Shown here one piece after another: positions 22,682-35,724 of a stretch of DNA of 64,000 nt. The stretch comes from Rotaria sordida. Taxonomy: Eukaryota > Rotifera > Eurotatoria > Philodinida > Philodinidae. Both the position numbers and the translations under genes were made by a program. Where the stretch lies: assembly GCA_905250125.1 (NCBI GenBank), contig CAJNOL010000145.1, forward strand, positions 1-64,000. The letters are read 5' to 3'. The notes beneath the pieces are model-generated. The model did not search any database. It was not told where the DNA came from and was given only the letters and a program-made list of their open reading frames with translations. Within the stretch, counting starts at the first letter, position 1, and the number at the start of each line of letters is the position of its first letter.

Positions 22682-24359
22682 TTAATCAGTTAACTGGTGC
22701 CAATTTAGTTGGTGTAGTACTCTCTGATTTTTTCAGGTCAATTTAATCAATTGAGTCTAATACAATGAGAATACTGGGAAGTATTGATAATTTTTCTTTG
22801 TCACCTACTAATTTCTTATCGATAGATGGCTGAATCGCTAGTAGTTGTCATTTACAAAATAATCTTCTCTTGATCAATAAGATTTTTCTGGCATTTCAAT
22901 TCACAATCAAAGTTATTATGTTATAATCTGTTGATTTCTAACGGTCGCTATGTTAACTATTTGGCTATCATATCTCGTTCATTATTTCTGTTGATTAGAA
23001 GGGCTGAATGTAGGTATGTAGATTAGTGTGGGTATTTGGAGTGTGGATGAATATAAGGGTGAGAATGTGAATATATTTATTCTTTTTGCCGATACTCTGG
23101 CCGCACACTCACCTCACACTCAAACCCACACCAGATGCATCTAACAGCTACTCATTTGATGCTTTTGTCGAAGTCCACATGGAATGTGTAAGAATAAAGG
23201 ATAATGCTGTGCTCACTGCAAGTACTTATTAAAGTTATATGCAAGAAGCATCGATAAGAAAAAGCAGGACTTTTTTTTCGATACTTTTTGTTCTGCTGAT
23301 TTCTAAGTGATTGTTACTGATTTTTTCAGCAGAACTCATAGTATAGGGGTTTTTCTATGTACTCTATTGAATGAATATGTCGAAAATGACTTCTGAGGGT
23401 TTTTGGAGATAGTTTTTGATGCTTTTGATATTCATTGGGAATTGGAAAAGCAGGATTTTTTTAAAACTTTGCAGGTTTGATGGGAAAACGCACTAAAATG
23501 AAATAATCTTGTAAAAACCAGATGGAAGTAGTGTTATTTGCACATACGTTTTGAATGAAGAAAAATCGATGAAAAGGATTTCTTTTTGGTTTGTTTTGGC
23601 TAGGGTATAGCCGTATACAGTAGTCTACGATTTGGTTGCGGTGGTAAACATTGCTATATTTTATCATGTGTTTCTGAAGTGCGGCCGTCTTATGACAGTG
23701 TTGTAGCGTAGACTGTTGTAATTTTCTGCCATAAACAACACGGCGATTCACGACTGTAGTACAGTGCATATTAAAAAGTTCATTTACGGCTTGTATACGG
23801 GCGTATGTTACTCGTTTACGCTAGTTCACAACATCATAAACGTCCGTATACGATCGTTTATGATCGTCCTAATGCTCAACCTGGGTGCACTTTTTACGAT
23901 TTTTAAAAAACTTTTTTCGAAAAAGCAGCAAGTTCAAAGACGCTGCCGCTCCATAAACTTTGCTTTTTGAAAAATAAAAGTCGTTTTTTTCGCATCCTTT
24001 CAGCATAAAAAGACAGCATTTTGACGCGAAAAAGGGCATTAAAATGATCCGTTGTGCACCTCGTTTATTCTATATTAAGATGATAATGCGATCAATTCTG
24101 TCCATCAATATTTTTATTACTCCTCGTTTTGAAAAATAAAATTAGATACATCCATTATTTATCGCTAACTGGATTTTTTTCTAGAATAATATCTACTTTG
24201 CTGTAAGAATTATTCTATGATAAATATTTTCTTCTATGAAAAATAAAGAGAAATCATATTTATTAAGAAGGTCCCTAAGTCGACCATTACAGACTCTGTA
24301 AACGATCACTTGTGGTCGTATACGACCACATACATATCATATACGCTCCATCATATATG

Positions 24360-24600
24360 TCAAACCTGAAAATTGAAGTCAATAATTGAATATCTGAAAT
24401 TAAGATATTCAATTATTGGACTTGGTTATTCGCGGAAATCTACACACAAAGAATCTCTCTCATTGAGAATGTCACAGGATCGTACACATCTGGCATCTAT
24501 CTCGACGATGATATCACAGAAATACATCTACGAGGCAAAATCAGAATATTCAAATATTTCAAAATGTCTTCAATAATTGAATTGAACTTTCAGGTTTGAT
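24360..24600. mobile_element. Miniature element with tcaaacctgaaa terminal inverted repeats
   Basis: The left end tcaaacctgaaaattgaa… is mirrored at the right end by …ttcaattgaactttcaggtttga in reverse complement, and both ends include caataattgaa. A similar single end, aaatttcaggtttgatatgta, lies at about 24987-25008, suggesting a second, broken copy. Target duplication is unclear. Confidence 0.65.
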
Positions 24601-26418
24601 ACTACTGTTCCCACCCACCGCAGGTTATCATTTTTAGAAGCAAATCTTTACCAACTTATTTGTTGAAATATTTCTATTCTAAGAGAGAATAAGACCAAAC
24701 AAAATAACTTTGTTTTATATGAAAATAATGAATGACAGAATCCATACATGATTAGGTTTAGGAATGTATTAGATTTAACGGTAGGTTTTATCGTTATTTG
24801 TTGTTCATTATATGTATGTTTTGCTCTTGTTTTCAATAGATTTATTTTGTGAATTGTTGTGTAAAAATCAAAGAATAATATTTTCCTCAAAAACTTTGTT
24901 TTAGAATTAGACATCAGAAAAGAGAATTTTAAAATGCTATATTTTATCCTTAACAATAATCAACATATTTCATACATGAGTTTAAATTTCAGGTTTGATA
25001 TGTATAACTTACGTTGTGTTGATGCATCATTATTAACGGCAAAAAAAATAGCTGACCGCCGTTATCACGAACAATTTTTCTTAAAAAGATTTTGTATGTC
25101 TTTTCTTCAATTTATATACTCTTTTGTACAAGATAGATTTGAGAATGCTATAGCTAGTATATTTAAAAGAGATCCTCAATGATTTTTCGACTGATATCCT
25201 ATTTAGAATGTATTTTTGAGAATCTTATAGCTAGTTTGATAGAGAAGACCTTTGGAGGGTTTTTCTGGATACGGTATATTCCCAGTATGTTTCCGGAAGA
25301 ATGTGATATGATTCCAGTGTGTTTCCGCACGGATAAGACTCTACTCTAGTACGTTTTCGTTTGGATCTGGTGCAATTCTTTGATATTTGTTCGATAGGGG
25401 GAAATGTTTGGAAGCTGTCGATTTGAGTACGGTAATTTTTCGGCTGGAATACTGCTTTCATATTCTGTTTATTTTTCTGATCGGAATGAAGCGAGAACAT
25501 GGGCGAATTTACTGGAAAAAAGGACCGTTTCCTGTAGGTTTCTGTCGTATTCGAATTCCGGAATCATCGACCTGGGTAAATCATGAGTACACATTCAGTT
25601 GCGAAATGAGTACAAAAATTAAAACGAAAGTATTTTTAGAACTCGCTGCTTATACAACTCTCCGACAATGTCTATGGCAATACAATTGGTATTCAAGATA
25701 ACCTTTTTCCTCAGTTTATCCTACATAATGAGTGCACAGAAGCTAGCTACAGAATGACTGATACGTCGGGTCGGATCAATGAAAAATCAGTAAGAAATTC
25801 TATAAATTAGATCTTGCCAAGAAGAAATTTTCATGTAGTGTTGATTTTTCAAGCGGATTCAACTTGTTAATATTATCAGTTGCACGTCAAAATGTAAAAC
25901 AAAATCATGAAAATTCAAACTTTTTTTTGAAAAAAAGTCACTATTCCTCTAATTCAGTATTAAATACAAGCGACTGGTTTTATCTGAACAAAGCACACAC
26001 ACACTGTTGTAAATATCATGTGCCAAAGAAAAACTCGGAACAAAAACGTAAAAAGCAAAACATGTAATATCTTGAATATTATATTTTCTGCTATAAATAC
26101 ACAAGATATTTTGATAGAAATATCTCATTTAATGTGTTGAACCAGTTGTTACATTTTAAAATTTCCATCATAAAAATCCTAGTTTACTCAGGTATCGTAA
26201 CATTCATGTTGCATCGTGTATTTTATGTTTCCTTTTATAGTTATATAATGATGACTGGCGAAATCTATCGGGTGTATTATTTAACATGGTTTCTTTTTTT
26301 GAGGTCTGTTGCCTAACACACTCTCGTTTTCAATCATGATTAATGTCTGCTGTTTAGATAATACCGTAATTCGACTCTTCTGTTGTTTGCTGTTGCTATT
26401 GAATGATTGACAGAAGTA

Positions 26419-29400
26419 ATGCTTCGCTCCCCAAATAGTGTTCGAGGTCAACATCAATCAACATCAAGTATTTATAACTACAAAACACTCAATGAAATGG
26501 AAATGAGGACGATAAGTACGAGAACATCACATCAACCATCAATAATAGATAGTCAGACATCGAATAAATATAATGAAACATTGAAAACATCACTTGCTGA
26601 TCGATCTTTATATCTTCCTTTACATCGAATGTTGAGTAATGTTTCTTTATACGAAATGATTATTGAAGGAAAATGGAAATTTCGGGCATATGAAGATGAT
26701 AGTTTTCGATTCAAATCAATGGGTATTGAAAATTTAGTTTATATTTGTCATGATATTATGAATAAAACACTTGAAATAATGAAATTAAAACAACGAAACC
26801 AACGAATATCTTCATCAAGTTGTGAATCATGGCCGATAGTAAATCTTGATACTTTCAAAATATTGACAGATGCTGATCGTGCTTGTCTTAATCGTGTCCA
26901 TATATTTGCTCTGATGACAATTATCTTTGAAGCAACATCGACAAAGTCTTTAATATCTGAATCTGTTCGTATTTGGGGTGAAGCTTCTGAACATGTCAAT
27001 TATCAAGATAGTTTTTCTAAATCTCATAATCAACCTAAAATATCTTATGAAACTGCTTTTCGACATTTAATTCATACACCTGACAATCAACTTCTTCACA
27101 TAGCTCTTCATGTATCTCTTATAACCGGTCATAGTCGAATGGATTTACAGCAATTAGGTGAAAAATTAGGTGTCCAACGGTATCATTTTGATATGGGTTC
27201 AATTAAAGATTCAACAAAAGCTTTTCAAGATCTGATAAAATTATTACGTGAACAAAAACTAAAACGAGAACGTGAACAACAATGTGTTGATATTAGTAAA
27301 TTACCATATAAACCAAAAAAGAAACGAGGTCTTAATGCCAATGTTTCAGGCACAAAGTTTGCTGTTGGTAAGTTATTTTTGTTTTCACATTTCAAGCGTT
27401 CGTTTTGTTTACTGAGAAAACATTAAAAGAAACCTTGAAAAGAACAACATCTCTCTCAAATATACTAAATCAAACAACAAGGTTGAGTTTATTTCAAAAT
27501 CATTGATTTTCATAGTCATCATTATCATAATACTTTTAAAAATAACTATCATCATGAAAAATATCAATTAATTTGTAAAAATGATTATCTCTTCATGTTG
27601 AAAGACAGTATTCACTTATTAATTGTTGATCACTTGTTTGATTCTGAAGTATTGTTGAAACAGAATATTCCAAATATTGGACCAGTTTACGACTATAATG
27701 CGATTTCATTATATTATTTTGTAAGATCGATCAAGCACGAATAGTCAAATGAATCGGAAACAGAATTATTTCCGATTAAGGAGGAATTGGTAGAGACTTT
27801 CTCTTTCTATAAGTTACCAAGCTTTGCGAAATTTTTGACAGTCTTGCAAAAAATCCTGACAGAAATGAGGTTTTACCTCTGCTTCTGACATATATTTATA
27901 TGAAGATACTTTCTATTAAACAAAATATCACAAAAAGTCGCATGAAGACACATTCTACCGAATTTTCACTCTCGAAAACAATTGGGAATCCTGGTTAGAA
28001 GTAATATTGTTGTGGCCACAAAAAGCAAATTGTGATTTCTAAACCGCAATTTTTGATTTATTTATGGAGTTTGTAGAACATGTAGAAATTAGGAGAGAAA
28101 GTAAGTATCCTTCGTTTATATCATGATGATTATATCTTGAAAAGTAGAATCATCAATCACATTTTTCCAGTACATTTATGAATCTATTAAATTTATAAAT
28201 ACGAGAAGAAATTTATCAAAATACCAAATAATAATTAACTTAATTTTTATCGTTTCATTATATTACAATCGATAGAATAGATGACAAAATGATCAGAAAA
28301 AAAGAACAATATATTGCAATATAATACTAACATCTTGTGTAATTAATTATATGAAGATAATTGTCAAAAATTACAAAAATGAATCATGATTCTTATCTAT
28401 TTGTAAACAACTGATTTTAAATAATATAAAAACTCTGTTATTTTAAATCAATACCTTTTTACTTTAGTTCGTCAAGCTGCTGATGTATTCGGCTTTTCTA
28501 TAAGTTCCGATAATGATATTACTTGTAATCTATTGTGGAATGATACATTGATATCGATGGATATTGTATCAGCGCTGAAACCTTACCAGAAAGTAAATCA
28601 TTTTCCAACAATGAGTGAAATTTCACGTAAAGATTTGTTAGCTAGAAATTTTGATAAGTATGTTTTATTAAGCTTTTTTTTTTCGTCGATTTCGAATTTA
28701 TATTTATTACAGATTATCACGTATTCTACCGGATGAATATAATTTTACGCCTAGAACATGGATATTACCAAATGAATATAATACATGGTATTCATATGCT
28801 TCGAGTAAGGCGAAAAAAGATCAATGTACTTATATTCTTAAACCAAATAATGGTGCGATGGGACATGGGTAATTTTATTATTTTTTTCTCAAATTTTATT
28901 TTTTAATTGAAATAATTATTTAATAGAATTCAAGTTTTTTGTGATTATGAACGAATTCAATCAATGGATAATTATATTATTCAAGAATATATTCGAGAAC
29001 CTTATCTTATCGATGGTTTTAAATTCGGTAAAATATTTTTTCTTTGATTATTATTTATAATTTTTTTATTCTTTTCTTTTAATAAATAAGATCTTCGAAT
29101 TTATGCATTATTAACATCATGTGATCCGCTTCGTGTATTTATTTTTAATAATGGACTTGTTCGTATGAGTACAGAAAAATATGAAATACCTAATCGCAAA
29201 AATGCTGTATATTATTTTATATAAAAAAGAAAAAGAAAAATAATTTTTTTGAAATTTTCTAGTCTCATCTTTTTATGCATTTAACAAATTATTCAGTAAA
29301 TAAATATAATGTTGATTATGAAATTAGTACATCAAATACTAATGCCGAGAATACAGGAAGTAAACGGTCACTTAAATTTTTATTTGAATATTTACGAACA

Positions 29401-31915
29401 CAAAATCAAGATGCAACTACACTTTGGAAAGATATACAAGTAAAACTAAATATTTCAAGAAAAAAAAACGAATGAAAAATCAAAATATATTTTTTTTTCT
29501 TCAAAGAACATTGTAATAAAAACAGTATTTCTTGCTCAACCGCATTTATTTGCTGCTTATCGAATGTGTCGTCCCGGTGCTTCACCATCAAGTGAAAGTG
29601 TTTGTTTTGAATTACTTGGTTTTGATATACTAGTTGATAAAAATTTAAAACCATGGGTACTTGAAGTATGTATTGAAAACTTTCATTTATTAGTTAATGA
29701 TTTAACGAAAATAGGTAAATCGTTGTCCAAGTTTTGGTACTAATGAGCAAATTGATTTTGATATGAAAATGAAATTATTACTTGATACATTTGAATTACT
29801 TCGTTTTCGAACATCAGACAGAAAAAAAAGTCTTGCTATTGAAAAAGCTGAAGCACAACGTCGTTTATATTCAAATATGGGTAAAACTAGTCGTTTATTG
29901 GATGATGCATCACTGATTCTTTCAAATGGAAACTATCGAGATGTTCGAACTCGACAAAAAAGGCTTGCTGATGTCGTATGTTTAAAATACTATACTTCTA
30001 ATCTTGATAGGAAATTTTTATTTTTCAATAGAAAGAAAAATTATATCTTCTTCAACGTGAAACAGCTCGTGAAACCTTTGAAAATCGTCATTTAGGAAGT
30101 TTTATACGTTTATTTCCCGTTGAAGATAGTATTCGAATGAATGAATTAATGATCATATTAACAAAATGTTTTGATGTATTATATGCAAATAAAAAAGATT
30201 TATCATGGAGTACAAAATATTATAATCGATATAAAGAAGAAGAATTATTAGAACAATTAGCTGAACTTGAAGATCTTGATCAAACTGAACAAAAACGAAA
30301 TCCTCGTTTAGCTTTTGTGAGTATTTCTTTTTCCTTTTGGATAGAAAAAAGAAAATCTTTTTTTACGTGATAAAACGAAATATCGAAGAGAAAAGATTAA
30401 AAAAAAGACTATCAATTCTATACGTGGTGCTTTCAGAGTGCTCCAAGTAGCAAAAGTTCGTTTTCATCATGGTCAAGTGTAAACCTTGCCGAAGTAAGTT
30501 TTTAATCAATCGTTACACTATTTGTTGTTGCAATTTGTTATTTTATCACCTTTGTACTCACCAATTTTATATCAATATCCATTGTTAGTTCACTATATTA
30601 TTGATTTTCCCATTGAGTCATGATGTTTGTATCATATATATTTCAATATTCTGCACAAAATTTTACTTATTACTTTTTTTTTCACATTGTTTATTTCTTT
30701 TTAATATAGGTATCAAATAATAGTCTTCCAATAGAACGTACATCTCCATCAGCTAGTTTTGCATCCGAATTAAGTGATGATGATGATGGTCAACATCAAG
30801 TGAACTCACCCGTACCGTCTGATTTAGTTAATAAAGCAACATCATCAATAACTACTATAACAACAACTAGTTCTTTATTGAAAAGATATACAACACAATC
30901 ACGAACAAATGTACTTCGTCCAACACCACTATCACCATTAATTATTCGAAAACAACAGCAAATATCAGTTGTTTCTTCAAATACTCTTCGACGACCAACC
31001 TTACGAACACAAGGAAGTCCATCAGACATGAAATCAAATCGAATAATTGATAAGAAAATTTATTCAACATCATCAAGTCAAAATACAGATCGACAAAGTC
31101 CACAATCTCGAATAGCATCCAGAGGAATGAATAATCATTCTCAAATGGTTACATATACAACAATTACACAAACACCTAGAAAATTATTAAATAGTAATAC
31201 ATCATCTGTTGGTCGATCAACATCATTCAATACTCCTAAAGTTCGTATAAATTTTTATAATAAAATAAACTAAAAAATTTATATTCTTGTTATGTAGGAA
31301 TTACAAATGAGTGATGCTGACTTGAATCGTCTCTATCAATTAACACTTGAACAAATGCATCAATTATGTATTCGCTATCCAAATAAATCTGATGATGAAA
31401 CACGACAAATTTGTCATGAAATTGTTGAAAATTGGAATAAATATCGAACATCAATAGGAGAATTTTGGTTATCGAAATTAGATACACGAAAAAGACAAGC
31501 AATTATAAGAATCGTTTGGAATAATGTTCAACAAATAATGAAACAATTATGGAAAATTGATCAATATGTTGAACAATTATCATTAAGTAAACATTTAACT
31601 AAATTAGAACAACGTTTATTAGCTAATAATGGACAATATTTATGGGATATATGTCAAAATCGATATAAGTATGTAAAAACAAAACATAATTTTTTCATTT
31701 ATTTTTATTTTTGCTTTTTTTTTTAAAGTTCATGGGGATCATCATTGATAACAAGTACAAATCGTGTATCTCCAATTGAATTAGCTTGTTGTAATCGTTT
31801 TATTGAATTATGTAAACAAGCTTTATTTATTGTTTATCGTTATTCAATTGATGAAAAAATTAAAAAACAGCAACAACATCAAACAGAAGGATCAACAATA
31901 ATGGTTATTTCATAA
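26419..31915 (+). CDS. TTLL7: Tubulin polyglutamylase, TTLL7-like, with a long N-terminal extension
   Basis: Thirteen exons: 26419-27367, 28468-28657, 28713-28868, 28927-29027, 29091-29206, 29263-29439, 29507-29665, 29715-29975, 30032-30316, 30437-30493, 30710-31240, 31298-31668 and 31729-31915; 1179 residues, every join in frame. From about residue 300 the order follows TTLL7: NANVSGTKF, VNHFPTMSEISRKDLLARN, the ATP-grasp segments ILKPNNGAMGHG, DLRIYALLTSCDP, MHLTNYSVNK and CFELLGFDIL, then NRCPSFGTN and the AEAQRRLY helices that bind microtubules. The TTLL7-specific C-terminal helical region (RYPNKSDDETRQICHEIVEN…, then ELACCNRFIELCKQAL) is also present. The enzyme adds glutamates to tubulin tails in cilia and neurons. 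The first 300 residues, encoded in the same exon as the TTLL start, are not part of TTLL7 as I know it. The first intron is 1.1 kb; most others are about 50-70 bp. Confidence 0.92.
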
Positions 31916-34019
31916 ATCAGTGAAAAATATTTTTCTACTAGTTATAGTCAGTTCTGTTTTTTTCCGGTGGTTGGTATTTTTCTTTACAATAATTTTTTTT
32001 TAAATTAAAATAATGCATGCAAATTATTCTCATTTATTTCAAAAAAAATGTTAACAAAGAAATTTTTTCATCCGACAGAATTTAACGAAAGTTTGTCAAA
32101 TCTATGAAACAATTATAAATTAAATTTTATTGAGTTTGAATAAATATATAGACATTCCAAATAAACAAAGATCATTTAAAGCAAGAGAATGAATACACTT
32201 TTGTAAAAAAATAGCTTGTAATTGTTGCTCGTTAAATACATAATTTATCGTAAGTCTACAAATCAGAGCTGAATAATTCAACTTATTGATTCGAAAAAAT
32301 TTCGTCAATTAAATTCAATTCGCGTTAATAATTAAATGAGTTATTCATTATCCAAATTAATAGAATTATACACCTGTACATTAAAAACATAGATGGATGA
32401 GACAGATATGCGTATCATATATGTACTCAAAACGATTAGCAATAACACTATGCAAACGTAAAAGCTAAATATAGAACTGCAAGTATGATTCAGACACTTT
32501 GAAACAAAGGACCTAAAGAAACATTGCAAAAAAAATCACGACCTTTTATATTTCTGAGATTTTGTTTTACAAAATTTGTTTTTTTTCTTCGCTAGAATTA
32601 ATAGAAATTTGATTTTTAAATTGCATTGAATTGAATTCACAGATCTTCGAAAACTTCTTTCAATTCAATTTAAATCAATTTGTAGAACTTTGTACAATGT
32701 TCTAATTTAATGCACTTTAAGTCATGAATTGAATTGAGTTGTTCAGTTCTGCTACAAATGAACTATGTTTACCAAAAGAATTATCTATGTTGTCAACTTT
32801 TTGAATAATATCATACTTAAAAAACAACAAGATTGTCCTAACCTTAATCACTGATCAAAATCTCATTTTTTAATGAAATTGAATCTTACAATATCTCTTC
32901 ATATTTGTTCTTCTATTCTGATAGATGCAGATAGAAGAAAACTCATACTAATCTCGATTCATCATTCATATAGGTTTTATATATATTCAAAGAACTGCAA
33001 AGATTATTTAAAAGAAAGATTTGATAGACTTCGAAAACGAAACTAGGATTTAGAAAACAAAATGCAAAAAAAGCGACTTTAGAGATTTCTATATAATACC
33101 AATAAATCAGATCTATTAGAGAATTAGTTCATTGTACACTCTTGGATACGATACAAATGTAATTCGATAATACAATAAGAACCTATTCGTCATACAAAAC
33201 TAAATATTCTAATTCAAGTCTAATATTTTGAAAAAATTCTTACGTGTATAAAGGTGTTGTAAACAATAGAATAGATATAGTTCATGACACAGATGGAGAT
33301 ATTTCGATTTTCGACTGAAATAACATTGATTAATGCTTTATTATGATTAAAATGTGATGTAAAGGTCGAAATCCATTTCACAGCAATCGAAACTTGTATT
33401 GACTTCAATTTTTTTTTAAAGAAAAAAGCAAAGTCTGGACAGCACAATATGAAAAAAATGGCAGTTATCAAGAATTGAATTTCATCAGTCAAATTGTAAT
33501 AAAAATTCAATGTCATTCACAGTTCGTCACATAACATTAAGTATTATAAGTCCAAGAAACTTTTTTCATCAAACGCCAAAAGTTTTGTTTTTATTTTGAG
33601 ATGAAATCTCACATAATACAAATAGTTATTGGCTCATTAAATAAATAAAAAGATTAAAACTAATACAAGATTTCATAGCTGATATTTTTTCGAAATTCCT
33701 GTACAGTTTTTTGTACTCTTATGCTTATTTTACATTATGACATAATACATATACAACATCGATCTTTCTAGTTAAATTAAACATATAAAGCGTATCGTTC
33801 TTGAATTGTCTTTGATTGTGTTCATCGGTCAAATCGAAAATTAGAAAAAAAAGAGACATACATAACCGGTCATCGATCGTTCAATCAATATTCACCTTGA
33901 ATCTTTTTTGATTGAACGATGATAAGGACGCCATTTTTCATAGGTTCTATTACATAAAAATTTACCTTATTTCATTCATTTGAATATATTGACGAACTAT
34001 ATACATTCGCAAAAAAAAA
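31916..34019. other. 2.1-kb intergenic region, no gene seen
   Basis: AT-rich sequence with short chance frames only. A stretch at 32620-32760 is rich in gaattgaatt-type words on both strands but does not form a clean repeat. No RNA gene or transposon end is recognised. Confidence 0.45.
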
Positions 34020-34376
34020 ATGTTTGAATATAGCCATCCTGATCAATATATTCTTTCAAGTTTATGTCCATATTCTTGCTCAATTGTTGACTTTGCTCTT
34101 CGTATTGGTGGAATATTAGATCCTGAATTTTTAATACAATGTAAAATAACAGATAAAAAATTAAAAAAACAAATTGATGGATTAAAACAAATTCCATTAC
34201 AATTTGAACCATTACCATCTACTTTTGATTATCAAGAAGAACTTTTTCTTGATATGGGTATACCAGATAAAAAAAATTTCTATAATTCATGGGAATTTAA
34301 ACAATATAATTCATGGTTACATGATGAATATCAATGGAATATAATGGATATACTTAACGACGATCTTATTATTTAA
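34020..34376 (+). CDS. Unrecognised 118-residue protein
   Basis: A single open frame with the same codon habits as the confirmed genes. It starts MFEYSHPDQYI and ends DILNDDLII. The C-terminal half is rich in Trp, Tyr, Phe and acidic residues. I see no signal peptide, membrane segment or family motif. It could be a complete small gene or the last exon of a larger one, though no acceptor with coding sequence upstream is evident. Confidence 0.55.
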   Translation: MFEYSHPDQYILSSLCPYSCSIVDFALRIGGILDPEFLIQCKITDKKLKKQIDGLKQIPLQFEPLPSTFDYQEELFLDMGIPDKKNFYNSWEFKQYNSWLHDEYQWNIMDILNDDLII

Positions 34377-34711
34377 ATAAACTATGTCAATCAAAGGGTT
34401 CTTTTAATATATTGTCATTATCAATCTCTATTCGAATAAATTATCCTGTATGTTTTTTTTCTCAATTGTTCACCTTGAATTAAAGGAAACCTCATCCTTG
34501 ACGAGCATTAAGTATTATTAATGTGTGTATGTTTTTGAATCAACAATATGCCAAAGCTTTCTTTTTATGCTTTTTTTCCTCATACAAAATAAAGTGATAT
34601 GCTTGAGTAAACATTGCATATATAGTGTATTCGTCTATTGATCATTTTTTTTTCTTTGCTTCACATATATCGTCACACATATCAACATTTATACAAACCA
34701 CAAAATACATA

Positions 34712-35707
34712 ATGTCGTTGGATGAGCTCGTTGATATGTATAATCAAAAGTTGAATTCTTATGGTGGTCGATCAACAATTGCAACTGATCCATCACATAA
34801 TACTCCTCAATCAATGTTTACAACGAATACGGGATTTGATTCTGTAGTTGATACAGCAAACATAGCTAACGCAGCAAATATAGCAAATACAATGATAAAT
34901 AATAATAATAACAATTTTGCTTTTACTGAAAATGAAGCATCAGCATTATTATTTGATACAGATTCATATCGTTTTCACCTAAACGATCGTGTACTTGCTG
35001 GTGACATAATTCGACCACCTACACAAAATCCTCCACGTGTTGAACATATTAAATTTACTGATACACTTGTATTTTCATCAAGTGATGCAGCAATTGACGA
35101 TTATGAACATAATGAAGAATATACAAAAAGATATCCTGATGTTAAACCAAAATTAACTATAATAAATGCTCAACAAGCACAAATACCGCCTGCTAATATA
35201 TATACAAATCCAGGAGAAGAAATTCAACGTTTAGTACAACAAGGAGTACTAAGGAATTTGCACGGGTAGAAAAAAAAAGAAAGAAATAATTTTTTTTTTC
35301 TTTAAAAAACATTCTTTCTCTTTAGTTATATAAAGTATCCATATAATTATATTGAACCTCCTTGGTATTTTAATCAATTAGATGAACAACAAGGTTTTGT
35401 TAATCTGCAACCACCTCGAAGTTATTTAACAGCTCGAGATATTGCAATAAATACGATTGATGAATCCCATAACATGCAATTACCTCATGGAGTTCCTCAA
35501 AATCCTATTACACAAGATCGTTATGAATTAATTCCACTACCTAAAATGGTTTATGAAAATTTTGTTCCATTAATTGCAGCACGTCGAATTGTTTATCATC
35601 GACAAACACCTGGACGTGTTGCTGGTGAAGCACCTTCTCAAAATATAGAAAATTCTTTTGTAATGGCTTCGTTACCTGAAGTTGAAGAAATGACAGTTAA
35701 AGTTTAG
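34712..35707 (+). CDS. Unrecognised 311-residue protein, two exons
   Basis: Exons 34712-35265 and 35326-35707 joined by a 60-bp GT/AG intron that keeps the frame (NLHG|YIKYPYNY). The start MSLDELVDMYNQKL opens a short helix, followed by a Ser/Asn/Ala-rich low-complexity stretch (residues about 25-75). The second half is better ordered, with EEIQRLVQQGVLR, then YNYIEPPWYFNQLDEQQGF, and a Pro-rich loop. I do not recognise the family. There is no transmembrane segment or signal peptide. Its stop codon is only 17 bp from the stop of the opposite-strand kinase-like gene, so their 3' untranslated regions must overlap. Confidence 0.75.
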
Positions 35708-35724
35708 GATCAAAAACACAAAAC

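Larger units (their letters stand above)
21754..26418. other. 4.7-kb gene-free region rich in non-autonomous elements
   Basis: No supported exon. It contains a long foldback element (22061-22681), a G-rich/C-rich block (22995-23132), motifs around cgtatacgatcg and gtcgtatacgac (23775-23870 and 24310-24330), and a miniature element (24360-24600). The short open frames have different composition from real exons here. The last few hundred bases should include the promoter of the TTLL7-like gene. Confidence 0.5.
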
